From SIG351 sp045627045 (GTDB lineage Bacteria > Bacillota > Clostridia > HGM11327), in the NCBI GenBank assembly GCA_045627045.1, contig JAZQMY010000005.1:26566-90565 (forward strand): a stretch of 64,000 nucleotides of DNA. The letters are read 5' to 3'. Of this stretch, positions 16,275-26,076 are shown piece by piece. Every line of letters begins with the position of its first letter. Within the stretch, counting starts at the first letter, position 1. Both the position numbers and the translations under genes were made by a program. Under the pieces are notes generated by a model. The model saw only the letters and a program-made list of their open reading frames with translations. It was not told the origin of the DNA and made no database searches.

Positions 16275-18542
16275 TCAGTCGATTTTGTTTTCTTCAAAAA
16301 TCATTTTGTCGGGATCGTTGAAGTTTGATTCAAGGATCAATACCGGATTGTCAACGTTTTCGCTGAGATCGTTTCTTCGGAGGATACATCTTTCAGCTTC
16401 AAGCTCAAACAGGATGCCTGTGCATGAATCGCTGACCTTGTTCTCCTCAACGATCATATCCGTGAAGAAGCCTTCTTTTGAATTACGGAAGCCTCTGAAC
16501 TGAAGAAGCGCGTTATCGGTGAGAGTGTTTCCTCTGAAAAGCATTCCGCTGTTGGTGGATCTGCAGCCCTTCGTGATGCAGCCGATGGAGGAGTATCCGC
16601 TCCAGCCGTCAACGTAGCCTTCTGCCTTTTCACCGAATTTGTGGAGATAGTTTCCGCTTGAGATCTTGTTGTTGATTACTGATACGAAGTGAACCTCGGT
16701 TCTTGCAAAATCAGCCAGAGCGCCGGGCTTTTCACCCTTGTTATCTATCCAGCAGTAAAGCATTACACCGGCAGAACGTGACATCTCGTTTCCGTCAAGA
16801 ACGGACATGACCTGATCGCAGTAGAACTGGAGATGACCGCCGTTTCTCACAGTGTTGTTCAGGATGTAGTAGTTTGTACGGAACATACCGCCGAAGCAGA
16901 ATTCGGAGGTTTCATCGGGCTCGACCGCAAACGGTGAATCGAAGGTGACCTCGTTGTCATGGAATTCGACAACTCTTCTTGCCTGACCTGCGCCTTTTCC
17001 GGTATTGATAAAGAGACCGCCGCACTTTACTCTGTCTTCACGAAGCTGAATGCCCTCAGGGAACCATACCTTTGTGCCTTCGATCTTTATCATTCTTGCA
17101 GAGGTCTGCGTGTAGCTCATGTCGGTTGTGAGAGCCTCTCTGTCATTATTGAGCTGATCGTGGAGGAAGTTCCTTGCCATGTAGCAATGTGATCCGCCGA
17201 AGCCGACCGTGCATCCTTCAAATTCACTGTCTTCAAGTATGAGGTTTTCACATCTGCTGAAATATGCCCAGCCGCTTGTTCTCTCGTAAACCTTGTTGTT
17301 TTTGAAAAATACGTTCTTTTTGTATTTTGTGCCTGTTGTTCCGAATGTCATACCTGTATTGTGGAATTCGGAATCAGTGATCTGAATGTTGTCTGCGGCT
17401 ATTCTGATGAGTGAGGCAGGGTACTTTGACATAAGAATCTCGTTATAAACCTTGACTCTGTTTTCGGGGCTTGTAACGTGGAACTCACCGCCGGCAAGAG
17501 CGTTGAAGTCGGCAATGACGTTTCTGATTATGATGTTCTTTGCATCGTCACGGTTAAGACCTGCGCAGAGGAGAGCAAGAACTCTTGTGCCTCTGAATTC
17601 TACGTTTTCAAATGTAACATCTGATTCAGCTGTGATATATGCTTCCGGAAGCTCGCCGAAGGCATACTGGAAGGGAATCCAGTAAAGCTGTGTCTTTTCA
17701 AGAGCTTCGCCTCTGAAAATCGTATGATCGGGAACATTGATCGTGCCTGTCATCTTGTATCTGCCTCGAGGGATGTAGAGCACACCGCCGTTATTGGCGG
17801 CAACTGCATCAAGTGCTTTGCGGAAAGCTTCTGTATCATCTGCTTCACCTGTACCGCAGGCACCGTAGTCGCGTACGTTGAACACCTCGCAGGGGAATTC
17901 TTCGGGCTTCTTTATTTCAATGGAAACAGGCATTGACCATGCCGTTCTTCCGCCGAAGCCGTTTGAAACGTAGACCTTATATGTACCTTCATTGAGTGTG
18001 GCGGGAATTTCAGCCTCGATGGAATAAGCATCAAAAATCTTTTTAACGGGGATCCTTGTGTATTTACCGTCTTTTTCAAAAACGATTCTCGGCTTTTTGT
18101 CGCCGATAACAAGCTTTTCACCGTTCAGACGGAGCCAGCCGCCGAGTGAAGCTGATTTGCCGAGGTCACCCTGAAGCCATGAGAGCATAGGCTGATTTAC
18201 ATATACTATATCAAAGCTGTCAGCCGAAAGGAGAGATACAGAGAGCACGCCGTGAATAAAGTCATCAGGAATGATGAACTTCAGAGACTGACTGCTCTTC
18301 TGGAGTATTTCTGCTTTTCTGGAGCCTTCGCCTTCGATAGGGCGGTCAGCGTTTTGAATCGTCTCCTCATCAGGTATGGATACCGGTGTGTTGATTGCAA
18401 TGTATGAAGGCTTTCCAAGAGAAGAGTCAGGAAGACGTGATATTTCAATATCTGTTATTGAGTCAAGCCCGCTGCCCGAAAGCAATACTGTTTCTCCCGG
18501 CTTGACTACCGTGTTTCCACTGAAGTAAACTGTCTTTTTCAA
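16275..18542 (-). CDS. Right-handed beta-helix (pectate lyase superfamily) protein, probably intracellular
   Basis: The 755-residue protein begins with an Ig/TIG-like part (PGETVLLSGSGLDSITDIEIS, quoted in part) and a second beta domain (about 110-220). Then comes a Pectate_lyase_3 start, FNVRDYGACGTGEADDTEAFRKAL (residues about 228-250, quoted in part), and a long beta-helix. Proteins with this layout bind or cleave polysaccharides. There is no signal peptide or lipobox at the ATG at 18542, so it may act inside the cell on imported oligosaccharides, or leave by another route. It sits 17 bp after the membrane protein at 18560 and may share its transcript. No catalytic residues can be named with confidence. 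Confidence 0.65.
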   Translation of the reverse strand: MKKTVYFSGNTVVKPGETVLLSGSGLDSITDIEISRLPDSSLGKPSYIAINTPVSIPDEETIQNADRPIEGEGSRKAEILQKSSQSLKFIIPDDFIHGVLSVSLLSADSFDIVYVNQPMLSWLQGDLGKSASLGGWLRLNGEKLVIGDKKPRIVFEKDGKYTRIPVKKIFDAYSIEAEIPATLNEGTYKVYVSNGFGGRTAWSMPVSIEIKKPEEFPCEVFNVRDYGACGTGEADDTEAFRKALDAVAANNGGVLYIPRGRYKMTGTINVPDHTIFRGEALEKTQLYWIPFQYAFGELPEAYITAESDVTFENVEFRGTRVLALLCAGLNRDDAKNIIIRNVIADFNALAGGEFHVTSPENRVKVYNEILMSKYPASLIRIAADNIQITDSEFHNTGMTFGTTGTKYKKNVFFKNNKVYERTSGWAYFSRCENLILEDSEFEGCTVGFGGSHCYMARNFLHDQLNNDREALTTDMSYTQTSARMIKIEGTKVWFPEGIQLREDRVKCGGLFINTGKGAGQARRVVEFHDNEVTFDSPFAVEPDETSEFCFGGMFRTNYYILNNTVRNGGHLQFYCDQVMSVLDGNEMSRSAGVMLYCWIDNKGEKPGALADFARTEVHFVSVINNKISSGNYLHKFGEKAEGYVDGWSGYSSIGCITKGCRSTNSGMLFRGNTLTDNALLQFRGFRNSKEGFFTDMIVEENKVSDSCTGILFELEAERCILRRNDLSENVDNPVLILESNFNDPDKMIFEENKID

Positions 18543-18559
18543 AATGAAATCTCCTTATA

Positions 18560-19672
18560 TTAGTTTTCTGCTGTTGTTGTGTTTTTATTTTTACGTCTGA
18601 ATATCAATGCGAAAATATAGATGACGAAAAATGCCAATGAAATGTAGAGAACTGTCTTTCCGACAGATCCGAAGGCTTTTCCGATGCCTGTAAAGATGCC
18701 CAGAACGGATTCATCAAAAGGAAACTCCACTCTTTTTGTTATAACGGAAGTAAGCATACCGCCTGAGGTAACGCTCCGGATGAGAACGAAAATTCCGCCG
18801 AGGAAAAGTGATATGAGCGAGAGCCACAACCATCCGAATCTGCTTCTGTGATGAATTACGACAAGGATGAGTGCAAAGAACGCTGTTATGCCGATAAGAA
18901 CATAGACCACCCATTTTTTGAAAAGAGGAGAGGCGAATTTTTTGATTGAAGTGAATGTATTACCGAATTCACTTTCCGAGCTGAGGTATTTTGATTCGAT
19001 TTCGCCTGCGCTCGGAAGATTATTATTGAAGGCAAGAGCGAGAGGCTCACTTTTGTTCTTTATTTCATCAATGAGCTTCTGAGCCGTTTCCTCAGGAATT
19101 TCAAGATCTGTATTCCTGTTGATTGCTCCGATGAGAGTATCTGCGGCTTCTGTTATCTGCTCGCTTGTAACGGACGGGTTGGTTTTGCTTCCCGTGAGCA
19201 AGCCGCTTACGATTTCGGCGGTGTAGTCTGAAGCAACATCAACGAAGGATGAATCAGTCAGTATCTTCAGAATCGTATCCTGATCAAAATTGGCTTTTGA
19301 AAAGTCAACATCAAGTATGCCTGTGTTTTTCAGGTCGAGCTCAACGCCTGAAAAATTGAGTATGCCTGTTTCTTCATTATATTTGAATGTAAAATCCGAA
19401 AAAAGCTCCGAAATGTCTGCTGACTCGGAAGGCAATTCATATTCGCCGGTGAGCATTTCGTTGCTGCAGATTACATCAGCGGCAGGCTTTGACAGATTTT
19501 CGGAATAGGATGCGAGTACGCCGAAACCCGATTTGATTATCTCGGACAGAATTTCAGGTGAAACAGCCTTTTGAATGGAAGCAACTGTCATGGTAGCCAG
19601 CTGAAGAGCCACAATCAGAACTGTGAGAATGATAGTCAGAATGAATCTGAAAAAGCCTGCAATTATCTTCAT
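18560..19672 (-). CDS. Membrane protein of unknown function with a large extracytoplasmic loop
   Basis: The 370 residues have one N-terminal membrane segment (about 8-32), an acidic extracytoplasmic region (about 35-245), and three C-terminal segments (about 252-275, 285-302 and 335-360). The tail is basic and Thr-rich (RRKNKNTTTAEN). No known domain is recognisable. It is followed closely by the beta-helix gene in the same direction, so the two probably work together. Confidence 0.65.
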   Translation of the reverse strand: MKIIAGFFRFILTIILTVLIVALQLATMTVASIQKAVSPEILSEIIKSGFGVLASYSENLSKPAADVICSNEMLTGEYELPSESADISELFSDFTFKYNEETGILNFSGVELDLKNTGILDVDFSKANFDQDTILKILTDSSFVDVASDYTAEIVSGLLTGSKTNPSVTSEQITEAADTLIGAINRNTDLEIPEETAQKLIDEIKNKSEPLALAFNNNLPSAGEIESKYLSSESEFGNTFTSIKKFASPLFKKWVVYVLIGITAFFALILVVIHHRSRFGWLWLSLISLFLGGIFVLIRSVTSGGMLTSVITKRVEFPFDESVLGIFTGIGKAFGSVGKTVLYISLAFFVIYIFALIFRRKNKNTTTAEN

Positions 19673-19875
19673 AGAATAATCTCCTTGTCGGTATGATGGT
19701 ATTTGACGGAGCCTGAAACCGATGCTGCTTTCCGCCTGACAGCTGAATTGCTGATTTTGTTGCTTTTTTCAATGCAATTTGCCATTTAATCTATTATAGC
19801 ATATAGCATTTGAAATGTCAAATGCAAAAAATAAGAAAAAAACCATTCTTTTTTAATAAAACCCTGTTATTGATA

Positions 19876-19904
19876 TTGCAAAAAAACAGATTATCTGTTA
19901 TAAT
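19876..19904 (+). promoter_or_regulatory. Promoter of rpiA-upp
   Basis: TTGCAA (19876-19881), 17-base spacer, TATAAT (19899-19904). Confidence 0.6.
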
Positions 19905-19964
19905 ATACTGTGGATATTGCGGAACTTTTTATTGCCGCAGATTGAAAGGGGCATAACAGATATT

Positions 19965-20663
19965 ATGAAAGAAGCAAGCGCAAACAGTGAGAAGAAACGC
20001 CTTGCAGGCGAATATGCCGCAACACTTATTGAAAACGGTATGACAGTTGGCATAGGAACAGGCTCAACGGTTTTTTTCTTTGTAAAGGCACTCAAAAAGC
20101 GTATGGATGAGGAGAACCTTGAATTTACCGGAGTTGTAACTTCATTTCAGACGAGATGCCTGTGCGAGGAGCTCGGAATAAAGCTCGTTGACGTAAGCAG
20201 TGTGGATAAGCTTGATATTGCAGTTGACGGAGCAGACGAGGTCGATCCGGAGCTTAACGGAATAAAGGGCGGCGGTGCAGCCCAGACGATCGAAAAGGTT
20301 GTAGCTGGACTTGCGGAAAAGTATGTTTTTATTATCGACGAAACAAAGAAGGTTTCATATCTCGGCGAAACATTCCCGATCCCTGTTGAGGTAATACCTC
20401 AGGCATGGAGATCGGTAAGAAATTCCATAAAGAAGATGGGCTTTGATTCTGAAATCAGAATTGCAAAGCGTAAGGACGGCCCTGTAATAACAGATAACGG
20501 AAATTTCGTTCTTGATGTAACAATCGGTCGCAAGGTTGATATAGACAAGCTCAATAAAGATATTACAATGCTTCCGGGTGTACTGGAAACAGGCCTTTTC
20601 ATCGGATACGGTGATATTGCCTGCGTAGGTACAGATAACGGCGTTGAAGTTATAAGAAAATAA
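19965..20663 (+). CDS. rpiA: Ribose-5-phosphate isomerase A
   Basis: Interconverts ribose 5-phosphate and ribulose 5-phosphate in the pentose phosphate pathway. Hallmarks are GIGTGSTV (substrate loop), DGADEVDP (catalytic Asp region) and KGGGAA. I chose the ATG at 19965 because GAAAGGGG precedes it; a longer frame starts in the leader. The 232 residues match the family. It lies 33 bp before upp, so sugar phosphate supply and pyrimidine salvage are co-transcribed. Confidence 0.93.
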   Translation: MKEASANSEKKRLAGEYAATLIENGMTVGIGTGSTVFFFVKALKKRMDEENLEFTGVVTSFQTRCLCEELGIKLVDVSSVDKLDIAVDGADEVDPELNGIKGGGAAQTIEKVVAGLAEKYVFIIDETKKVSYLGETFPIPVEVIPQAWRSVRNSIKKMGFDSEIRIAKRKDGPVITDNGNFVLDVTIGRKVDIDKLNKDITMLPGVLETGLFIGYGDIACVGTDNGVEVIRK

Positions 20664-20696
20664 TCAGAAAAAACAAAATAAAGAAGGTAACAGACT

Positions 20697-21326
20697 ATGA
20701 ACAGAATTCACGTAATGGATCATCCTCTTATTCAGCACAAGGTTGCTCTTATAAGGGATAAGAACACAAGCTCAAAGGATTTCAGAGAGCTCGTTGAAGA
20801 AATCGCAATGCTTATGGCATATGAAGTAACAAGAGATTTCCCCCTCAAAGAAGTAGAAATCGAGACACCGGTAGCCAAGGCAAACGTAAAAAGAATCGAT
20901 GGCAAGAACGTAGCTATCGTACCGATCCTCAGAGCAGGTCTCGGAATGGTAAACGGTATGCTCAATCTTGTTCCTAACGCAAAGGTAGGTCATATCGGCC
21001 TTTACAGAGATCCAGACACAAAGAATCCTGTTGATTACTACTGCAAGCTCCCTGTTGATATTGAAGAGAGAGAAGCAATCATCGTAGATCCTATGCTCGC
21101 AACAGGCGGCTCAGCTATTGAAGCTATCAACATTCTCAAGAGACATCACGCAAAGAACGTTAAGCTCATGTGCCTCATCGGTGCTCCCGAGGGCGTAAAG
21201 GCAGTTTCAGAAGCTCATCCTGATGTTGATATTTTCGTTGCTGCAGTTGATGAGAAGCTCAACGAAGATTGCTATATCGTACCGGGTCTCGGCGATGCAG
21301 GCGACAGACTCTTCGGCACAAAGTAA
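20697..21326 (+). CDS. upp: Uracil phosphoribosyltransferase
   Basis: Converts uracil and PRPP to UMP in pyrimidine salvage. The PRPP-binding loop VDPMLATGGSA and the uracil-binding end (IVPGLGDAGDR) are complete, and the 209-residue length is exactly the family norm. Codon use is strongly biased, consistent with high expression. It ends the rpiA-upp transcript at a strong terminator. Confidence 0.96.
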   Translation: MNRIHVMDHPLIQHKVALIRDKNTSSKDFRELVEEIAMLMAYEVTRDFPLKEVEIETPVAKANVKRIDGKNVAIVPILRAGLGMVNGMLNLVPNAKVGHIGLYRDPDTKNPVDYYCKLPVDIEEREAIIVDPMLATGGSAIEAINILKRHHAKNVKLMCLIGAPEGVKAVSEAHPDVDIFVAAVDEKLNEDCYIVPGLGDAGDRLFGTK

Positions 21327-21348
21327 TCAGAAAACAAATCAGAAATAC

Positions 21349-21385
21349 AAAGCTCAGTACGGATATTGAGTCCGCACTGAGCTTT
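21349..21385 (+). terminator. Intrinsic terminator after upp
   Basis: Perfect AAAGCTCAGT/ACTGAGCTTT outer stem with a GGA/TCC inner stem, then TT. It also faces the converging phosphoesterase gene. Confidence 0.85.
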
Positions 21386-21418
21386 TTCATTATATATTAT
21401 TGCTTTTTTGATTGCTTT

Positions 21419-22405
21419 TTACTCGTTTTCGCCAAAGAAGGATCTGATATCCACAAACTTATGCTCAACGCTGCTGATTCCGTCAGAAGAGACTTTCATC
21501 ACAGTTCCGCCTATGAGATCCTTACTGTAATAACAACCGATACCTGTTTTCAGTGAGTACATAAGCCATATACCGTCATAGCAGATACCGAAATTGTTTA
21601 CATGATCGTGACCTACGAGGACGTGCTTTGTGGTGCCTGCTTTTTTCAGCACTTCGAATGCTCCCTCATCCTTGCAGAATGAACAGATCCTTTCGTGGCG
21701 GACACCGAATGAATCTTTGTAGCCTTCGTTCCAGTGGGACAGAGAGTTATCTGTCGGCGGTACTTCTTCCGCTCTCATATCACCGCTGAATGCCGCATCA
21801 AATGCTCTGTTGTAAGCATAGATCGGTATGTGAGTGATGAGCGTCGTGTCAGTATAGCCGAGTTTTTTGAACTCTTCCGCTTTTTCGGAGTACCATTCAA
21901 GCTGATTCGGCTCAAAGCAAGCCCAGTCCGATTTTGTCTCACCGTTTTCATCTACGTATGATTTTCTGTCGTGTGAATCCATCATGAAGAGAGCCTCGCA
22001 TGGCTTTTCGCCTTCATTTATAAGAATAATGTAATTGCCGTTTCCGAGAGCAGGATCACCCTTTTCAAAGAGACAGAATTTGTGCTTCAGGTATCCGTCA
22101 GCCATTCTGTTTACTTCCTCTGCGCCACCCTGATTGTCATGATTGCCCCATACGGGAGCCCAGAGAATGCCGAGCGAATCCATGTAGTCTGCGAATTTTT
22201 CGTAAGCGTCGGGCTGAGGAGCAAAAGCGATATCACCGCTGACCGTGATGAGATCGGGCTTTACCTCTTCGACGAGCTTTTCCATTGTGTATCTGAATAT
22301 TTTTCCGACCATATTATCGTTTTCATATTCGTTGGAATTTACCTGAGGGTCCGAAATGTTAAGGATCGTGAAATCCTTATCTCTTTTTTTCTGCAACTTT
22401 ATCAT
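21419..22405 (-). CDS. Calcineurin-like metallophosphoesterase
   Basis: Binuclear metal phosphoesterase. Motifs in order: ISDPQ (about 17-21), SGDIAF (about 57), WGNHDNQ (about 90), THIPIYAY (about 197) and VGHDHVN (about 277). The second metal Asp of the first motif is a Pro-Gln rather than the usual D-x-H, so the set is slightly unusual. The 328 residues lack a signal peptide, and the substrate is unknown. It is monocistronic or followed distantly by nothing on the same strand. Confidence 0.8.
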   Translation of the reverse strand: MIKLQKKRDKDFTILNISDPQVNSNEYENDNMVGKIFRYTMEKLVEEVKPDLITVSGDIAFAPQPDAYEKFADYMDSLGILWAPVWGNHDNQGGAEEVNRMADGYLKHKFCLFEKGDPALGNGNYIILINEGEKPCEALFMMDSHDRKSYVDENGETKSDWACFEPNQLEWYSEKAEEFKKLGYTDTTLITHIPIYAYNRAFDAAFSGDMRAEEVPPTDNSLSHWNEGYKDSFGVRHERICSFCKDEGAFEVLKKAGTTKHVLVGHDHVNNFGICYDGIWLMYSLKTGIGCYYSKDLIGGTVMKVSSDGISSVEHKFVDIRSFFGENE

Positions 22406-22437
22406 AATTATTATTTCCCTTTTATTTTTTCAAAATA

Positions 22438-22767
22438 TTATTTTTCGTTGTTTTCTTCCTTTGACTCACGAATTTTTTCTTCGAAGATATTTTTTGTTTC
22501 CTCTCTCCAATTATCGCTCATCATCGCTTTGGCAAATGGTTCAAAATCAGGGTTGTCGCTATGCTCGACAGTATGCTTTATTAGAATCTGCTGAATAAGC
22601 GACCAAATCAATGCCAAAATAAAGATTCCGAGTGCAAAATAACAACATATTTTGTTCTTGATCCCGATAATTGCCAAAACTGCCGCAATCAGAAGCAATG
22701 GGAATTTTTTCAGCAGATTCATCAAAAAACCTATAATGAACAGATCTGAATTATATTTATTGTTCAT
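22438..22767 (-). CDS. Small membrane protein, unknown
   Basis: The 109 residues hold two hydrophobic segments (about 18-36 and 40-62, LLLIAAVLAIIGI and CYFALGIFILALIW) and a charged C-terminal tail. I chose the ATG at 22767 because AGGAGA lies 10 bases upstream; the open frame continues further upstream without a ribosome-binding site. It sits 32 bp before the phosphoesterase gene in the same direction and may form an operon with it. No family recognised. Confidence 0.6.
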   Translation of the reverse strand: MNNKYNSDLFIIGFLMNLLKKFPLLLIAAVLAIIGIKNKICCYFALGIFILALIWSLIQQILIKHTVEHSDNPDFEPFAKAMMSDNWREETKNIFEEKIRESKEENNEK

Positions 22768-22865
22768 TTTATCTTTTTCTCCTATTTCCCTTTTCTCATA
22801 AATCTTGTCGGCATGATGACAAAACTTCATTATGCACTATCATCCAAGAAAAAATTCCGTTTTTA

Positions 22866-23840
22866 TTACAGTATTCCGCCTGTGACCTCATGAACCACTG
22901 AAAGCGACTTTGCCGCCTCACTGACTGTGCAGGTGATCTTCGTATCGTTAATGATGGAATTGAGAAATTCAAGATCCTCTGCGGCAAACATATCGTTTCT
23001 CTTTGTTGCGGCATGGAATTTCTCTTCCTTCATTGTGTCACGTCTGAAGCAGGTGAGATCATACTCGTCCCATGAGCCGAACGAAAGCTTCATTGTGCCC
23101 TTCGTACCGATAAGCTCAAGCTCTCTGCGGCGTGGAGTCTGGAAGAAGTCGAGATGAACCGTTGCGACCTTGTTACCCGAAAGCTTCATAAGAAGCTCTA
23201 CCGTATCCGGTGCTTCAATGCCTATGTCGCTGAACGGACCGTAAACGCCGTAAGCCTTTTCAACACTGCTTCCCGTGAGCCATATTGCAAGGTCAAGGTC
23301 ATGAATAAGCTCAAATGCGCCTGAGTGCTTTGCGTAATAGATCGTTTTGTAATCGGGACGCACGTCAGGGAAATGTTCGCCCATCATTGCTCTTACCGAA
23401 ACAATGTCGCCTATTGCTCCCTCGTCTGCAAGACCTTTCATCTTCAGAACTCCGTCATGGAATCTGAAGCAGAAGCCTACCATTACCTTTTTGCCGCTTT
23501 CATCGACCTTCTTAATAAATTCGTCCACGCCCTTCATTGAATCCGAAAGCGGCTTTTCAAGGAATACGTTGCATCCTGCATCGAGTGCATCACAGGCATT
23601 TGAGATGTGAAGCGCAGGAGGAGTGAGAACGAAAACGGCATCTGGCTTTTCAGCGAGACCTTTTTCGTAGCTTTCAACGTATCTTGCGCAGGGTGTCTGC
23701 TGAATGAGAGCATCCGCTTGGGCTTTTACGGGATCGAAAACGAGAATGTTTTTTATGCCTATTGAGGATAAAACGTCTGCGTGACGCTTGCCGATTGAGC
23801 CGCAGCCGAGTATCAGAACCTTCAAGTCACTTATTTGCAT
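22866..23840 (-). CDS. Gfo/Idh/MocA family oxidoreductase
   Basis: NAD(P)-dependent sugar or cyclitol dehydrogenase. The Rossmann motif is GCGSIGKRHADVL (about 12-24), the catalytic Lys is in EKPLS (about 97), and the C-terminal alpha/beta domain includes HSGAFELIHDLDLAIWL. The 324 residues are normal. It overlaps the SDR gene by 10 bp, so the two enzymes probably act on the same sugar in sequence; which one is unknown. Confidence 0.85.
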   Translation of the reverse strand: MQISDLKVLILGCGSIGKRHADVLSSIGIKNILVFDPVKAQADALIQQTPCARYVESYEKGLAEKPDAVFVLTPPALHISNACDALDAGCNVFLEKPLSDSMKGVDEFIKKVDESGKKVMVGFCFRFHDGVLKMKGLADEGAIGDIVSVRAMMGEHFPDVRPDYKTIYYAKHSGAFELIHDLDLAIWLTGSSVEKAYGVYGPFSDIGIEAPDTVELLMKLSGNKVATVHLDFFQTPRRRELELIGTKGTMKLSFGSWDEYDLTCFRRDTMKEEKFHAATKRNDMFAAEDLEFLNSIINDTKITCTVSEAAKSLSVVHEVTGGIL

Positions 23841-24652
23841 GAGCTGAATCCTCCGTCAACTACGATATTCTGTCCTGTGATGTAATCGGAAGCACCTGAT
23901 GCGAGGAAAAGCGCAGTGCCCTTGAGATCCTTGCCCATTGTGCCCATTTTGCGCTGAGGCGTGAGAGCGGCATAATCGTTGACAAAGCCCTCGGGGATAT
24001 CGCCCTTGTCGAAGCCACCGGGGGAGATGCAGTTTACATTTACATGATATGGCGCCATAAATGCAGCAAGGTCTCTTGTCATACCTATTACGCCTGCCTT
24101 TGATGCGGCATAGTCGATAGGCTGTTCACCTTTGTTGTTTCTGCGGTACATTTCTCTGTCTCTGCCTACTATGCCTGCGATGGAGCCGATATTGATTATC
24201 TTTCCGCCGCCGTTGTCAGCCATTATCCTGCCGATCTCCTTACAGCAGTAGAGCGCACCGATGAGGTTCGTAGTGATGAGGTTATTTATGTCTTCAGCTG
24301 AACGCTTGAAGAGATTTCCCTCTGATGCACCTGAGCCACCGCCTGCATTGTTTATGAGTATGTCTATGTGGCCCTTCCAGGCGAGTGCCTTCTGAGCGGC
24401 AAGAACTACTTCATCATAATTCTTCTGATCGAGCTTTACGCCGAGCGTATCAACGCCGTATTCGTCATGAAGCTTTGATGCTGTTTCAACGGCTCTTTTT
24501 TCATCTCTTGATGTAACGACTATGTCACAGCCTGCTTCGGCGAGAATGGATGCCATATCCCAACCGAGCCATGCATGGGCACCGGTAACGAATGCAACCT
24601 TTCCTGTGAGATCAAAGAACGAGTTGATAGTATTGCGTTTATCTGAAATCAT
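23831..24652 (-). CDS. SDR family oxidoreductase
   Basis: Classical short-chain dehydrogenase/reductase. The cofactor motif is TGAHAWLG (about 23-30, usually TGxxxGxG), followed by NNAGG (about 104), Ser in INIGSIAG (about 150), and the catalytic YAASK (about 181-185). The 273 residues fit. It is first in a two-gene operon with the Gfo/Idh/MocA gene, with GGAGG before the ATG. Confidence 0.87.
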   Translation of the reverse strand: MISDKRNTINSFFDLTGKVAFVTGAHAWLGWDMASILAEAGCDIVVTSRDEKRAVETASKLHDEYGVDTLGVKLDQKNYDEVVLAAQKALAWKGHIDILINNAGGGSGASEGNLFKRSAEDINNLITTNLIGALYCCKEIGRIMADNGGGKIINIGSIAGIVGRDREMYRRNNKGEQPIDYAASKAGVIGMTRDLAAFMAPYHVNVNCISPGGFDKGDIPEGFVNDYAALTPQRKMGTMGKDLKGTALFLASGASDYITGQNIVVDGGFSSCK

Positions 24653-24886
24653 ATGTTTTCCTCCTTGTAGTGAATGTATTTATTATAGTAAACTCTTCTG
24701 AAAATGTCAAGCAAAAATGATAAAGAATTTATTTTTATTGCTGCTCTGAAGACTTAAAAAAGAGGACGGAAAGCTTTTTCTGAATAATAAAAGCATTCAA
24801 TATGCAGAAATAAGCTCTTACGAGCTGAAAAATAATATTTTTTGTATTGAAAATGAAAAAACAGTAAATTTTCTTTCAAAAAGATA
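24653..24886. other. Intergenic AT-rich region, no gene seen
   Basis: Divergent upstream region between the SDR gene and the TAXI gene. It is very AT-rich with poly-A and poly-T runs; I see no gene or riboswitch. The plus-strand promoter begins at its right edge. Confidence 0.6.
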
Positions 24887-24915
24887 TTGCTTTTTTTTAT
24901 TAAATGATGTATAAT
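24887..24915 (+). promoter_or_regulatory. Promoter of the TAXI-TRAP operon
   Basis: TTGCTT (24887-24892), 17-base spacer, TATAAT (24910-24915). Confidence 0.6.
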
Positions 24916-24966
24916 AAGGCAAAATTCATAATTCCGTCACAAGATGGAAAAAAACGGAGGTTTATC

Positions 24967-25953
24967 ATGAAAAAGATCATTGCTATGATTCTTTTGCTTG
25001 CATTTGCTGCAGTTATGTTTTCAGGCTGCGCAAGCGAGCTCATAACAGTAGGAACAGGTGGTCCTACAGGTACATATTACGGATATACAAACGCAGTTGG
25101 TACGATTCTCGGAACAGAGACAGGTCTCAATTTCAACGTTGTTTCAACAGGCGGTTCAGTTGCTAACATCAAGGGTATGGATGACGGCGACTACAAAATG
25201 GCTATCGTTCAGAACGATACAATGATCAAGGCTTACAATGCTCTTGATGACAAGAACTTTGCAAACGGCGCTATCACATCTTTCTCAGTTCTCGGCGAAG
25301 TTTACTCAGAGGTAGTTCAGATCGTTGTTGACGGCAAGCTCAAGGATCAGGTCAAGACACTCGCTGACCTCAAGGGTATGAGAGTATCTGTCGGTGATAT
25401 CGGCTCAGGCGTTCTTGATAACGCAAAGCAGCTTTTCGCTATGTACGGCATTGACATTGACAAAGATATCCAGCAGTTCAACCTTTCTGTCGGCGACTCT
25501 GCTTCACAGATGAAGGATGAGAAGATTGATGCTTTCTTCTTCACATCAGGTGCTCCTGCAACAGCTATCACAGACCTTGCTCTTTCAAAGGACATTTTCC
25601 TTCTTTCACTCGAAGATTCAGTAATGGAGAAGTTCATCGAGAACAACAAGATCGATGGTAAATACGAAGTATATTCAAAGCAGCCCATCACACACGCTCA
25701 GTACGCTTGCATCGCTGAAGATGCTCCTGTTTACACTATCGGTGTTACGGCAACATTTATCGTATCAAACAACCTTTCAGAAGATACTGTTTACTCGATC
25801 ACAAAGGCTCTCTGGGAGAAGAAGGCTGACATCGCACAGGCACACGCTATCGGTGCTTCAATGGATGTAAACAGCGCATTCGTTACTATCGGTAATGTTC
25901 CGCTCCACAAGGGTGCTGAAAAGTACTACAAGGAAATCGGTCTTATCGACTGA
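24967..25953 (+). CDS. TAXI-family TRAP transporter solute-binding lipoprotein
   Basis: Extracytoplasmic binding protein that delivers a small organic acid (often glutamate-, sialate- or dicarboxylate-like) to a TRAP permease. The signal peptide ends in the lipobox FSGC (Cys 21); the TAXI signature ITVGTGGPTGTYYGY follows at once. I chose the ATG at 24967, with GGAGG 7 bases upstream; the frame extends further up but would break the signal peptide. The 328 residues match the family. Codon use is very biased, consistent with abundant protein. Confidence 0.92.
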   Translation: MKKIIAMILLLAFAAVMFSGCASELITVGTGGPTGTYYGYTNAVGTILGTETGLNFNVVSTGGSVANIKGMDDGDYKMAIVQNDTMIKAYNALDDKNFANGAITSFSVLGEVYSEVVQIVVDGKLKDQVKTLADLKGMRVSVGDIGSGVLDNAKQLFAMYGIDIDKDIQQFNLSVGDSASQMKDEKIDAFFFTSGAPATAITDLALSKDIFLLSLEDSVMEKFIENNKIDGKYEVYSKQPITHAQYACIAEDAPVYTIGVTATFIVSNNLSEDTVYSITKALWEKKADIAQAHAIGASMDVNSAFVTIGNVPLHKGAEKYYKEIGLID

Positions 25954-25980
25954 TCAAAAAGAAAAATAAATCGGTCATTT

Positions 25981-26006
25981 GCCCGGTATCTTAATGGACA
26001 CCGGGC
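25981..26006 (+). terminator. Hairpin terminator between binding protein and permease genes
   Basis: GCCCGGTATC and GACACCGGGC pair (one mismatch), loop of 6, then TTTTTT. It probably lets only some transcripts reach the permease, keeping the binding protein in excess. Confidence 0.8.
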
Positions 26007-26076
26007 TTTTTTACGGAGAATATCTGCCGAAGGATCTGTTCCCGAAGGCAGAAGAAATTGTTAGGAGGAAAATTCT

